In this document: positions 1 through 5,940 of the stretch, piece by piece
Numbering within the stretch: position 1 is the stretch's first letter
Layout of the letters: every line of letters starts with the position of its first letter
Translations under genes and position numbers: made by a program
Assembly (NCBI GenBank): GCA_947652855.1
Contig: CANTEO010000076.1
Location: forward strand, 1-9,795
Length of the DNA: 9,795 nucleotides
Origin: an uncultured Roseburia sp.
Lineage (GTDB): Bacteria > Bacillota > Clostridia > Lachnospirales > Lachnospiraceae
Direction of reading: 5' to 3'
Notes under the pieces: generated by a model
Seen by the model: the letters and a program-made list of their open reading frames with translations, nothing else
Database searches by the model: none
What the model was told of the DNA's origin: nothing

Positions 1-32
1 TCGAGGTCTGGCAGTTATTTTTTTGCATAGAA

Positions 33-71
33 AAGGAGCTGCGCACTAATTACTTAGTGCGACAGCCCCTT
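33..71 (-). terminator. Rho-independent terminator of the Cys/Gly-rich protein gene
   Basis: The arms at 33-49 and 54-71 pair as AAGGAGCTG-CGCACTAA against TTAGTGCG-A-CAGCCCCTT, with one bulged base, one mismatch and a TTAC loop. Read on the minus strand, the hairpin is followed by CCTTTTCT, a short U-rich tail. It lies 16 bases past the stop codon of the minus-strand gene at 88-297, so it most likely ends that transcript. Confidence 0.75.
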
Positions 72-87
72 CCTGCGCGCCGGAAAA

Positions 88-297
88 TTAGCAGAAGCTG
101 TTTCCGCAGCCGCCGCAGCAGAGCAATAACAGGATCAGCCAAATGTTATTGCCGCCTTCGCAGCCATTGCCGCAGCCGCCGCCGAAGAATCCGCCGCCGT
201 TGCCATTGCAAAGGCACATCAAAACGATGAGCCAAAGAATGGAGCCGCACCCTCCGTCATTGCCGCACCCACAGTTCGTTGCTGCTAAATCACTCAT
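88..297 (-). CDS. Small Cys/Gly-rich hydrophobic protein (chorion-class HCB-like)
   Basis: This 69-residue protein has 11 cysteines and 19 glycines. Two near-identical hydrophobic stretches, ILWLIVLMCLC (20-30) and IWLILLLLCC (52-61), are each flanked by GGCG/GNGC-type runs, so it looks like an internal duplication. There is no classical signal peptide. A perfect GGAGG (305-309) sits 7 bases before the ATG, and a terminator follows the stop, so the gene is real and transcribed alone. The composition matches clostridial proteins annotated by similarity as 'chorion class high-cysteine HCB protein 13', whose function I do not know. The sporulation-type promoter upstream suggests a cross-linkable structural role, for example in the spore coat, but that is inference. 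A metal-binding or membrane peptide is the alternative. Confidence 0.8.
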   Translation of the reverse strand: MSDLAATNCGCGNDGGCGSILWLIVLMCLCNGNGGGFFGGGCGNGCEGGNNIWLILLLLCCGGCGNSFC

Positions 298-334
298 TTG
301 AATACCTCCATTTATTTATTGATTGATTACACTT

Positions 335-361
335 CATCATATGTGGAGGGCTTGTAAGTGT
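335..361 (-). promoter_or_regulatory. Putative sigma-K-like promoter of the Cys/Gly-rich protein gene
   Basis: On the minus strand an AC (360-361) is followed by 16 bases and then CATATGATG (335-343). The Bacillus sigma-K pattern is AC-N16-CATAnnnTA, so only the last base differs. I found no credible TTGACA/TATAAT pair nearby. The predicted start lies about 30 bases upstream of the ATG, leaving room for the GGAGG. These are short motifs and chance matches are possible. Confidence 0.4.
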
Positions 362-477
362 TTCCATTGGACAAATTTGATTTTTTAAAATAAAATCGTT
401 TTGGGCCGGATGGCCTGTTTTTTCCGTCAGGCGCATGGGCGAAGCCGAACGAATGAAGCCGCGTGCTTCTTGAGCCA

Positions 478-506
478 GAATAGTTGGAAATTTTTTGCAT
501 ATAGTA
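478..506 (+). promoter_or_regulatory. Putative sporulation-type (sigma-E/K-like) promoter of the deacetylase
   Basis: GAATAGT (478-484) resembles the sigma-E -35 element, and CATATAGTA (498-506) fits the sigma-E/sigma-K -10 form CATAnnnTA, with a 15-base gap from the ATA core. A transcript from here would start near 512, which would place the deacetylase start at 518 or 536 rather than at the TTG at 401. No good housekeeping promoter was seen in the same stretch. Confidence 0.3.
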
Positions 507-535
507 TCAATAAGAGAATGAGAAGCAGTGATGGC

Positions 536-1279
536 ATGAAGAAAATAAGCAGAATTTTCATTGGGATTGATTTGTTGCTTTTGTGCGTGATAATGGGCAA
601 GGCCGCGGAGGGTCAAATGGCGCGCTTTCTGCAAAGCGGCCCGGCTGACGCCAAAGAGCGGGCGGTGATGAACGTTAGCAAGGGAGAGTCAGGCGTGATG
701 GACTTGAGCATGCAGGACATGGCGAAGAAAAAAGTAGCGCTGACGTTTGATGACGGCCCGAACGCAAACCATACCGGGGCATTGCTGGACGGATTAAAGG
801 AACGTGGCGTACATGCCACGTTCTTTTTGTTGGGGAGCCAGGTAGAAAAATCCCCGGAGCTGGTGGAGCGGATGTATGAGGATGGGCATTTGCTTGGCAA
901 TCACTCCTATGAGCACGTGAACTTAAGCAGCTTGAGCGATAAGGCGGCGATCACGCAGGTGGATTTGGCAAATGAGGCGATCTATCAGATTACAGGGGAA
1001 TACCCCGAATATATCCGGCCGCCGTATGGCTGCTGGAAAAGCAATCTGGATTATCAGACGACGATGATTGAGGTGCTTTGGAACGTGGATCCGCTGGACT
1101 GGAAGACAGACAGCGTAAAGACCATTGTAAAGCGCGTGTTAAAGGAAGTTGAGGAGGACGACATCATCCTTTTGCACGATGCGTCGGAATCCTCTGTGGA
1201 GGCCGCGTTTCAGATTATTGATAAGCTGGAAAAAAAAGGGTATGTATTTGTGACGGTCGATGAGATATTATTTGATTAA
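536..1279 (+). CDS. Membrane-anchored polysaccharide (peptidoglycan) deacetylase, NodB family
   Basis: This carbohydrate esterase family 4 enzyme removes N-acetyl groups from a cell-wall amino sugar. All family motifs are present, numbered from the ATG at 536: TFDDGP (70-75, base and metal-binding Asp), HSYEH (123-127, metal-binding His pair), RPPYG (161-165), DPLDW (185-189) and LLHD (212-215, catalytic His). Residues 1-21 (MKKISRIFIGIDLLLLCVIMG) form a basic-hydrophobic signal anchor, so the domain faces outside. The frame is open back to a TTG at 401, but that extension is Cys/Arg-rich and lacks a ribosome site. ATG 518 is a possible alternative start. At 247 residues it is close to the Bacillus PdaA/PdaB sporulation deacetylases. 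With the sporulation-like promoter a role in spore cortex is possible, though a vegetative wall role cannot be excluded. Confidence 0.9.
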   Translation: MKKISRIFIGIDLLLLCVIMGKAAEGQMARFLQSGPADAKERAVMNVSKGESGVMDLSMQDMAKKKVALTFDDGPNANHTGALLDGLKERGVHATFFLLGSQVEKSPELVERMYEDGHLLGNHSYEHVNLSSLSDKAAITQVDLANEAIYQITGEYPEYIRPPYGCWKSNLDYQTTMIEVLWNVDPLDWKTDSVKTIVKRVLKEVEEDDIILLHDASESSVEAAFQIIDKLEKKGYVFVTVDEILFD

Positions 1280-1343
1280 ACGGATAGATTTTGATTTGGA
1301 ATAACGTATTAATAGGTGTAGCCACAAAAGTCACAGAACAAAA

Positions 1344-1363
1344 CGAGCCGGCGCGCAGGCTCG
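1344..1363 (+). repeat. GC-rich hairpin just upstream of the sigma-factor ribosome site
   Basis: CGAGCC (1344-1349) and GGCTCG (1358-1363) form a perfect 6-bp stem with an 8-base loop (GGCGCGCA). No U-tract follows, so it is not a standard terminator. The stem ends 4 bases before the AGAGGA ribosome site (1368-1373) of the sigma gene. It could affect translation or slow polymerase, or have no function. Confidence 0.35.
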
Positions 1364-1379
1364 GAAAAGAGGATGATTT

Positions 1380-1961
1380 ATGAGGATAGGGAGGCACAAT
1401 TACATAAAGCAGCTTAGGCTGCGCAATGAAGACGCCCTCATGTATGTCATTGATGAGTATGGCGGCCTGCTGATGTCGGTGATCCGAAAGCATCTGTTTG
1501 GCCTGCCGGAGAGGCAGGAAGAATGCTTTGACGACGTGCTGCTGAAGATTTGGAGGAATAGCTTAGAATTTGACGAGGAGAAAAATTCATTTGCGAACTG
1601 GGCTGCTGCAATTGCAAGATACCAGGCGATTGATTATCTAAGGCAGAGGAAAAGGGAGCCGGTGACAGTGGGAATTGAGGACGCGCCGATTGCCAGGGAG
1701 GATCTCGTGCTGGAAAAAATGATCGAAGAGGAAATTTCCAGGGAAACGGAAAAAATGCTGTCCTGCTTAAAGCCCCAGGACCGGGAGCTGTTTATGAAAG
1801 TGTACGTGGATGAGCAGCCGATCGAGCAGGTCAGCAAAGAGACGGGGATGAAAAAAGCCGTCATTTATAACCGTCTGTCCAGGGGAAAAGCAAAAATCCG
1901 CAGGCAGTGTCGGATGGGAAATACATTGGCGTCTTTGGACGCGGGGAAAAGGACGCAGTGA
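1380..1961 (+). CDS. ECF-type sigma-70 family RNA polymerase sigma factor
   Basis: This 193-residue protein is the normal size for a group 4 (extracytoplasmic function) sigma factor. Residues 15-93 fit region 2: a helical core, then DDVLLKIWRN (51-60) and FANWAAAIARYQAIDYLR (71-88), the stretch that melts and reads the -10. Residues 117-176 fit region 4: LKPQDRELF (130-138) and the helix-turn-helix around VSKETGMKKAVIYNRLSRGK (151-170), which reads the -35. There is no region 3 or large extension. AGAGGA (1368-1373) lies 6 bases before the ATG. It is followed after 22 bases by a DUF4179 membrane protein, which is the usual arrangement for a sigma factor and its membrane regulator. Its regulon is unknown, though the flanking wall enzymes suggest envelope stress or differentiation. 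Confidence 0.92.
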   Translation: MRIGRHNYIKQLRLRNEDALMYVIDEYGGLLMSVIRKHLFGLPERQEECFDDVLLKIWRNSLEFDEEKNSFANWAAAIARYQAIDYLRQRKREPVTVGIEDAPIAREDLVLEKMIEEEISRETEKMLSCLKPQDRELFMKVYVDEQPIEQVSKETGMKKAVIYNRLSRGKAKIRRQCRMGNTLASLDAGKRTQ

Positions 1962-1983
1962 AAAGGTGAGGAGGCCGGTTAGC

Positions 1984-3147
1984 ATGGGAAAAAATTTATA
2001 TCAGCTGTTCAATGACATGGAAGTGGATTTGGCGGAATATGAGGAGCTTGACTTTTCCGATTATGAGAGGGCCGAGGCGAAACAGAGGATATTACGGGAG
2101 GTAAGAAGAATGGGACAGAGCGCAGGGAGAGACAAAACGAAAAGGAGCAAGGGAAGAAAGTGGAAATTGGCGGCTGGCGTGGCCGCGGCGTGCGCCCTTA
2201 CAGTTGGGGCGGTTGGGATAGCAAACCCGATTTTGGCGAAAAATCTGTTTGGCGGCCTCTTTGGGCAGCTCATTGACAGTGCGAAGGGCGAAAAATATGA
2301 AGAGGAGCGCACTGCCATTTACTCGAAAATCGGAGAGAAGTCCGTCGACGCCAAAGAGGAGGCGCTAAAGCAGGCGGACGCCCAGGAGTATGCGATATCA
2401 GCCGAAGACCATGGCGTTACAATTTCTGTGTCGGACATCTACTGCGACGGGTACGTCTTGTATTATACGGCGTCCCTAAAGACGGACGATGAGGGATTAA
2501 GCCGGGCGGACGGCATCCTGACCGCCAGTAAGGAGCTTGGCTCAGATGAGCTTAAGGTTGAGGGGAGGGATATGTCCGGCTCCAGCAAAGGGTTTGAGAG
2601 GACAGAGGGCGATACGTTTGTCACTGCCAGTGACATTAATTTGCTCAACGAAGGGTTTGAGGCAGGCGATCAGGAAACTATAGTAGTGGATTGGAAGATT
2701 ACAAACTTGACGGGACATCTTTGGGACAGGTGGGACGAGCAGGGCGAATATGAGATGACCGGCATGCTGGAGGGCGAATGGCATTTAAGGTTTCCGGTGA
2801 CGGTGGATCTGTCCGAAAATGAGGCGTTTGCGATTGACAGAGAGGAAGACGGGTTTGCCGTAAAAGACGCCGTGAAGACCAAAGCGGGCCTGGTCGTTCA
2901 TGTGAAGCTCCCGGATCTTAGGCAGGCGCCCTATAACGACCCGTACAATGACCCGGACTTTGGGATTAAGGACGCGCAGGGAAAGGCGCTTCAGTGGCTG
3001 GCGCAGCGGCACGAGCAGCACGAGGACGGGACGCAGGACGTCTGGATTATGGTTTTGTACAACGGGGAGCAGGAGCTTTCCTTTGACGTGAACGCGAAGG
3101 ATGAGGAGGCCGCGGAGCTTGCAAGCATTGCGTTTCAGATTCCGTAA
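1984..3147 (+). CDS. DUF4179 single-pass membrane protein, putative anti-sigma partner
   Basis: This 387-residue protein has a charged N-terminal segment (1-60) with an acidic stretch followed by a Lys/Arg cluster, one membrane helix at about 61-81 (KLAAGVAAACALTVGAVGIA), and a large exported domain. The sequence after the helix (NPILAKNLFGGLFGQLID) and the beta-rich region about 120-240 fit the DUF4179 family. In Clostridia and Bacilli that family is typically encoded directly after an ECF sigma gene. The short acidic N-terminus would face the cytoplasm and could hold the sigma factor; this is inferred from topology and position, as no zinc-finger anti-sigma motif is visible. AGGAGG (1969-1974) is 9 bases before ATG 1984, so this start is preferred over the GTG at 1966. 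A short YNDPYNDPD repeat lies in the ectodomain. Confidence 0.82.
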   Translation: MGKNLYQLFNDMEVDLAEYEELDFSDYERAEAKQRILREVRRMGQSAGRDKTKRSKGRKWKLAAGVAAACALTVGAVGIANPILAKNLFGGLFGQLIDSAKGEKYEEERTAIYSKIGEKSVDAKEEALKQADAQEYAISAEDHGVTISVSDIYCDGYVLYYTASLKTDDEGLSRADGILTASKELGSDELKVEGRDMSGSSKGFERTEGDTFVTASDINLLNEGFEAGDQETIVVDWKITNLTGHLWDRWDEQGEYEMTGMLEGEWHLRFPVTVDLSENEAFAIDREEDGFAVKDAVKTKAGLVVHVKLPDLRQAPYNDPYNDPDFGIKDAQGKALQWLAQRHEQHEDGTQDVWIMVLYNGEQELSFDVNAKDEEAAELASIAFQIP

Positions 3148-3190
3148 GAGGGGACTTGTTGATTTGTGGAAAGAAATCATTAAGAATAAA

Positions 3191-3200
3191 TGAAATTTCA
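3191..3200. repeat. Perfect 10-bp palindrome upstream of the transpeptidase promoter
   Basis: TGAAATTTCA is a perfect palindrome 11 bases upstream of the -35 box at 3212. It could be an operator half-site pair, but AT-rich 10-mers of this kind arise easily by chance. No clear terminator was seen between the DUF4179 gene and this point, so readthrough from the sigma operon into the transpeptidase gene remains possible. Confidence 0.2.
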
Positions 3201-3211
3201 GTGTCATATCC

Positions 3212-3240
3212 TTGTCCGATTTTATGTATTATAGTATAAT
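3212..3240 (+). promoter_or_regulatory. Housekeeping promoter of the L,D-transpeptidase gene
   Basis: TTGTCC (3212-3217), a 17-base spacer and a perfect TATAAT (3235-3240) form a strong sigma-A promoter. Start is predicted near 3247, giving a leader of about 25 bases that includes the AAAGGAG ribosome site. The transpeptidase can therefore be expressed independently of the upstream sigma/DUF4179 pair. Confidence 0.8.
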
Positions 3241-3271
3241 AAGGCGGAATACATAAAAAAGGAGTGACGAT

Positions 3272-4855
3272 ATGAGTCGCAGAAAGAAGAAAGCAAGAGT
3301 GCTGCGCAGATCCTTCCTGCTGGCTTTGGGAATTTTAATCGTTGTGATGCTTGGCGTTTATCTGGGGTTTGGGATATATTTCCAGTCACATTTCTTTTTC
3401 CATACCAGCATTGAGGATGTGCCGGTCGGCGGGCTGACGGCCGAAGAGACGGTAGAGGAGCTCCGTTCGCAGATCAAGGACTATCTTTTGGTGATGCACG
3501 ACAGGGACGGGAATAAGCACCAGATCTTAGGCGCGGACATTGGCTATGACTACGAGCCTTTGGGAGAGGAGGAAAAGCTCATAAAGGCGCAGAAGGCGTT
3601 TCTTTGGCCGGGCAAGGTCGCCAAAGACAAGAGCCTTGAGATGGATAAAAGCATCACATATGACGAGGGGCTTTTGAAAAAAGCAGTCTCTGCCCTTGGA
3701 TGCCTTAAGGAAGGCCAGATGAAAAAGCCTGTGGACGCTTCCATTCAAATGACAGAGGAAGGCTATGAGCTGGTTCCGGAAGAAAGAGGCAGCTATTTGA
3801 TAGAGGAGAAGCTGTACGCGAGGATCAAGGCCGCGGTGGAAAGCGGAGAGTCCGAGTTTACCTTCACGGATGACCTGTATGAAAAGCCGGCGGTCACGGC
3901 GCAGGACGAGGCGCTTTCGCAGTGCATGGAGAAGATCCAGTCCTATTTGGGCGCGGAGATTACATATGACATGGGCGAGGACAAGGAAGTTGTGGGCAAA
4001 AGCGTCATTTCTTCCTGGATTACGGTAGACGAGGCGTACAACGTCACGTTCGATGAGGAAAAGGCGGCGGCCTTTGTGCAGGGCCTTGCGAGCAAATACA
4101 ACACCTACGGCGATGAACGGGAGTTTCTGACGGCCAAAGGGGACACCGTGACGATTGGCGGCGGGGATTACGGTTGGGTGATCGACAAAGAGGCGGAGCG
4201 GGCGCAGCTCATTCAGGAAGTGATGAACGGAGAGGTTAAGACCAGGGAGCCAGTCTACTCACAGACGGCGGTTAGCCGCAATAAGAATGATATTGGAAAT
4301 ACCTATATTGAAGTCGACTACACGAACCAGCATCTGTGGTATTTTGAAGAAGGGGCCTTGAAGCTGGATTCCGACTTTGTCTCCGGCAATATCAGCAGAG
4401 GCAACGGCTCCCCGGACGGCGTGTTTAAAGTGGTATATAAGAAAAGCCCCGCCGTGTTAAAGGGAGAGGACTATGAGTCTGATGTAGAGTATTTCATCCC
4501 ATTTGCGTACAATGTAGGGTTCCACGACGCATCCTGGAGGCATGGGAGGTTTGGAGGGACGATTTACAAAACGTCCGGTTCCCATGGATGCGTCAATATG
4601 CCGGAGGACAAGGCGGCGAAGCTGTATGAGCTTGTTGCGGTAGACACCCCTGTTATCGCCTATTACAGGGAGGAAGTGAAGCTTACGGCAGAGAATACGA
4701 AGATTTCGAATGCCTATTCGTATTATGACGCTGAAAAAGAAAAGGCTAAGGAAGAGGCGGAGCGAAAAGCCAGGGAGGAAGCCGCGGCCAATACGCCCCA
4801 AGTGGGGGAAGGGCAGCGGATTGCAGAGGATGGGAGCGTAGAGCCGATTCCATAG
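3272..4855 (+). CDS. L,D-transpeptidase (YkuD) with signal anchor and peptidoglycan-binding-type ectodomain
   Basis: This enzyme forms 3-3 peptide cross-links or attaches proteins to peptidoglycan, outside the membrane. Residues 1-13 are strongly basic and 14-36 form the membrane anchor. About 50-330 is a long ectodomain like the putative peptidoglycan-binding modules (PG_binding_4 type) that precede clostridial YkuD domains. The YkuD domain runs from about 344 to 466: YIEVDYTNQHLWYF, then PDGVF, His424, and the SGSHGCVN motif (436-442) with catalytic Cys440. A Lys/Glu/Ala-rich charged helix and Pro-rich tail (485-527) follow. GGAG (3261-3264) is 7 bases before the ATG. The gene has its own strong promoter and a strong terminator, so it is a monocistronic unit. 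Catalytic residues are intact and the family call is very secure. Confidence 0.94.
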   Translation: MSRRKKKARVLRRSFLLALGILIVVMLGVYLGFGIYFQSHFFFHTSIEDVPVGGLTAEETVEELRSQIKDYLLVMHDRDGNKHQILGADIGYDYEPLGEEEKLIKAQKAFLWPGKVAKDKSLEMDKSITYDEGLLKKAVSALGCLKEGQMKKPVDASIQMTEEGYELVPEERGSYLIEEKLYARIKAAVESGESEFTFTDDLYEKPAVTAQDEALSQCMEKIQSYLGAEITYDMGEDKEVVGKSVISSWITVDEAYNVTFDEEKAAAFVQGLASKYNTYGDEREFLTAKGDTVTIGGGDYGWVIDKEAERAQLIQEVMNGEVKTREPVYSQTAVSRNKNDIGNTYIEVDYTNQHLWYFEEGALKLDSDFVSGNISRGNGSPDGVFKVVYKKSPAVLKGEDYESDVEYFIPFAYNVGFHDASWRHGRFGGTIYKTSGSHGCVNMPEDKAAKLYELVAVDTPVIAYYREEVKLTAENTKISNAYSYYDAEKEKAKEEAERKAREEAAANTPQVGEGQRIAEDGSVEPIP

Positions 4856-4858
4856 GAG

Positions 4859-4926
4859 AAAGCGGACGCACGCACAATTTGCCTGACGTTGGTTAGGCGG
4901 TTGGGGCTGCGTCTGCTTTTTCTTTT
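4859..4926 (+). terminator. Strong terminator of the transpeptidase gene, overlapping the 3' end of the converging gene
   Basis: AAAGCGGACGCA (4859-4870) pairs with TGCGTCTGCTTT (4908-4919) over 12 bp with one G-U pair, followed by TTTTTCTTTT. A second stem nests inside: GCCTGAC (4881-4887) with GTTAGGC (4892-4898) and a GTTG loop. The right arm and the inner stem lie within the last codons of the minus-strand AP2-like gene. On the minus strand the tail (TTTCT) is weaker but could also work. Confidence 0.85.
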
Positions 4927-5708
4927 AGGTATTGCAGGAATTTTTTGGAGAGCTTGATTTCAGAGTAAAGGGCCGCGTATTCCTTTTCGGATAAATCCGG
5001 AAGAAAATTCGTGGGATATTTTTTTTTCATTCCATGTGAGATGGCAAGCTGCACCGCTTTGTTGTAAGCGACGGCGGCTTTTGTCTCTGAATCGAAGACG
5101 CCTGCCAGCAGGCTGCCATTTATGTGAATGCGCGCCTCATAGCAGGGAATCCCTTTTCTAGTGACGGAGCGCACGCCGTGAAAGCGGTTGATTACAATAA
5201 TGTTGGAATAGCGGTAGTCGGTCTCGTCTCCATTTGCGAATCGGTAGTCCCTTCCCGCCACGGCAAAGCTGTGGATGCCGTAACGGGACAAAAGGGTCGT
5301 CTGCATGCCGTATTCGTTGACGAAAAGATGGTTCCCGCGTTTCATGATTTTATGCCTGGAATAGTAGAACAAATCGTCAATGTCAAACTTATATTCTTCT
5401 TTTTCAGAAAGATAGTAGGAAAAGTAATTGTGATGCAGATAAATGGGCGTCTTGATATAGATGCCATTGTCCCGAACATTGATTAAAGATACAATTTTCT
5501 CAAATTTGAGCAGGCAGGGGCGGTAGGCCATCTGCTCTAAGGGGATGTTTTTGTCCGCCAGCAGCCTTGCCGCCTCCAGATACGCGCCATGGGCGCGCTC
5601 TTGTGTCTGGAAGCTGCCCAGGCTGATGTGCTTATTCATGAAAGTGATGCTGGAGCGGTAATATGCCTCGCCGTTTTTCTTCTTTGCCTGGTATACGCCT
5701 GGGAGCAT
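4893..5708 (-). CDS. Protein with two AP2-like DNA-binding domains around a degenerate HNH-like core
   Basis: This 271-residue protein starts at the ATG at 5708. Residues 4-50 (GVYQ..., YYRSSITF, ISLGSFQTQERAHGAYLEAA) and 177-235 (HGVR, YEARIHINGS, AGVFDSETKAAVAYNKA, YPTNF) both fit the AP2 pattern: a three-strand sheet plus helix, ending in NF. In between, RDYRFANGDETDYRYSNI (153-170) aligns by eye with the HNH core of phage-type HNH-AP2 nucleases (DH...DNR..NL). The catalytic His is Tyr155 and DNR is DYR, so cleavage is unlikely. The frame is open back to a TTG at 5798, but that TTG is the -35 box of a clear promoter. A GGATGG-type ribosome site precedes ATG 5708. The gene is divergent from thrC. 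It may be a domesticated homing-nuclease relative acting as a transcription factor; its targets are unknown. Confidence 0.75.
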   Translation of the reverse strand: MLPGVYQAKKKNGEAYYRSSITFMNKHISLGSFQTQERAHGAYLEAARLLADKNIPLEQMAYRPCLLKFEKIVSLINVRDNGIYIKTPIYLHHNYFSYYLSEKEEYKFDIDDLFYYSRHKIMKRGNHLFVNEYGMQTTLLSRYGIHSFAVAGRDYRFANGDETDYRYSNIIVINRFHGVRSVTRKGIPCYEARIHINGSLLAGVFDSETKAAVAYNKAVQLAISHGMKKKYPTNFLPDLSEKEYAALYSEIKLSKKFLQYLKEKADAAPTA

Positions 5709-5769
5709 GAGCAGTCCATCCCTCTCTTTCTTAGTTTGACGCCATTGGGCAGACAGCAGTTCTTTTCTA

Positions 5770-5798
5770 ATTATAATAGAAATGTTCCCGGAAATCAA
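5770..5798 (-). promoter_or_regulatory. Housekeeping promoter of the AP2-like gene
   Basis: On the minus strand TTGATT (5798-5793), a 17-base spacer and a perfect TATAAT (5775-5770) form a strong sigma-A promoter. The start is near 5763, leaving a leader of about 55 bases before ATG 5708. The TTG that would extend the reading frame upstream is the first three bases of the -35 box, so it cannot be the translation start of this transcript. Confidence 0.82.
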
Positions 5799-5847
5799 TT
5801 TTTAGATTTGGCTTGGGCGGCGGACGGCAGGAAATTGAGAAGAGCCG

Positions 5848-5877
5848 TTGACAGATTCTTTCTGTTTCTTATATAAT
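5848..5877 (+). promoter_or_regulatory. Housekeeping promoter of thrC
   Basis: A perfect TTGACA (5848-5853) and a perfect TATAAT (5872-5877) are separated by 18 bases. Start is predicted near 5884, giving a leader of about 57 bases. That is too short for a T-box or a typical amino-acid attenuator, and no such structure is visible. The promoter is back to back with that of the AP2-like gene (-35 boxes about 50 bases apart). Confidence 0.85.
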
Positions 5878-5940
5878 AAATTCGATGATTTTAGGTTTTA
5901 GAAAAACAAGGCAATTCACCTTAGAAAAGAGGATAAGAGG

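Noticed and set aside
403..425. Short GGCC-loop-GGCC hairpin followed by a T-run, terminator-like
   Set aside because: The stem is only 4 bp plus wobbles and no plus-strand gene lies upstream in the window for it to terminate.
401..535. N-terminal extension of the deacetylase from a TTG at 401
   Set aside because: The stretch is Cys/Arg-rich, has no ribosome site, and is followed by a typical signal anchor at MKKISRIF, so it reads as untranslated leader.
1280..1379. Housekeeping or ECF-type promoter for the sigma gene
   Set aside because: TTGATT (1291) and a GGAATAAC-like -35 (1298) were seen, but neither has a fitting -10 at a workable distance.
5124..5486. 120-codon plus-strand open frame inside the AP2-like gene
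   Set aside because: It lies opposite a gene with recognisable domains, a promoter and a ribosome site, and shows no domain of its own.
5884..5940. Possible T-box or threonine attenuator before thrC
   Set aside because: The leader is under 60 bases, with no specifier-like stem, antiterminator motif or terminator hairpin.
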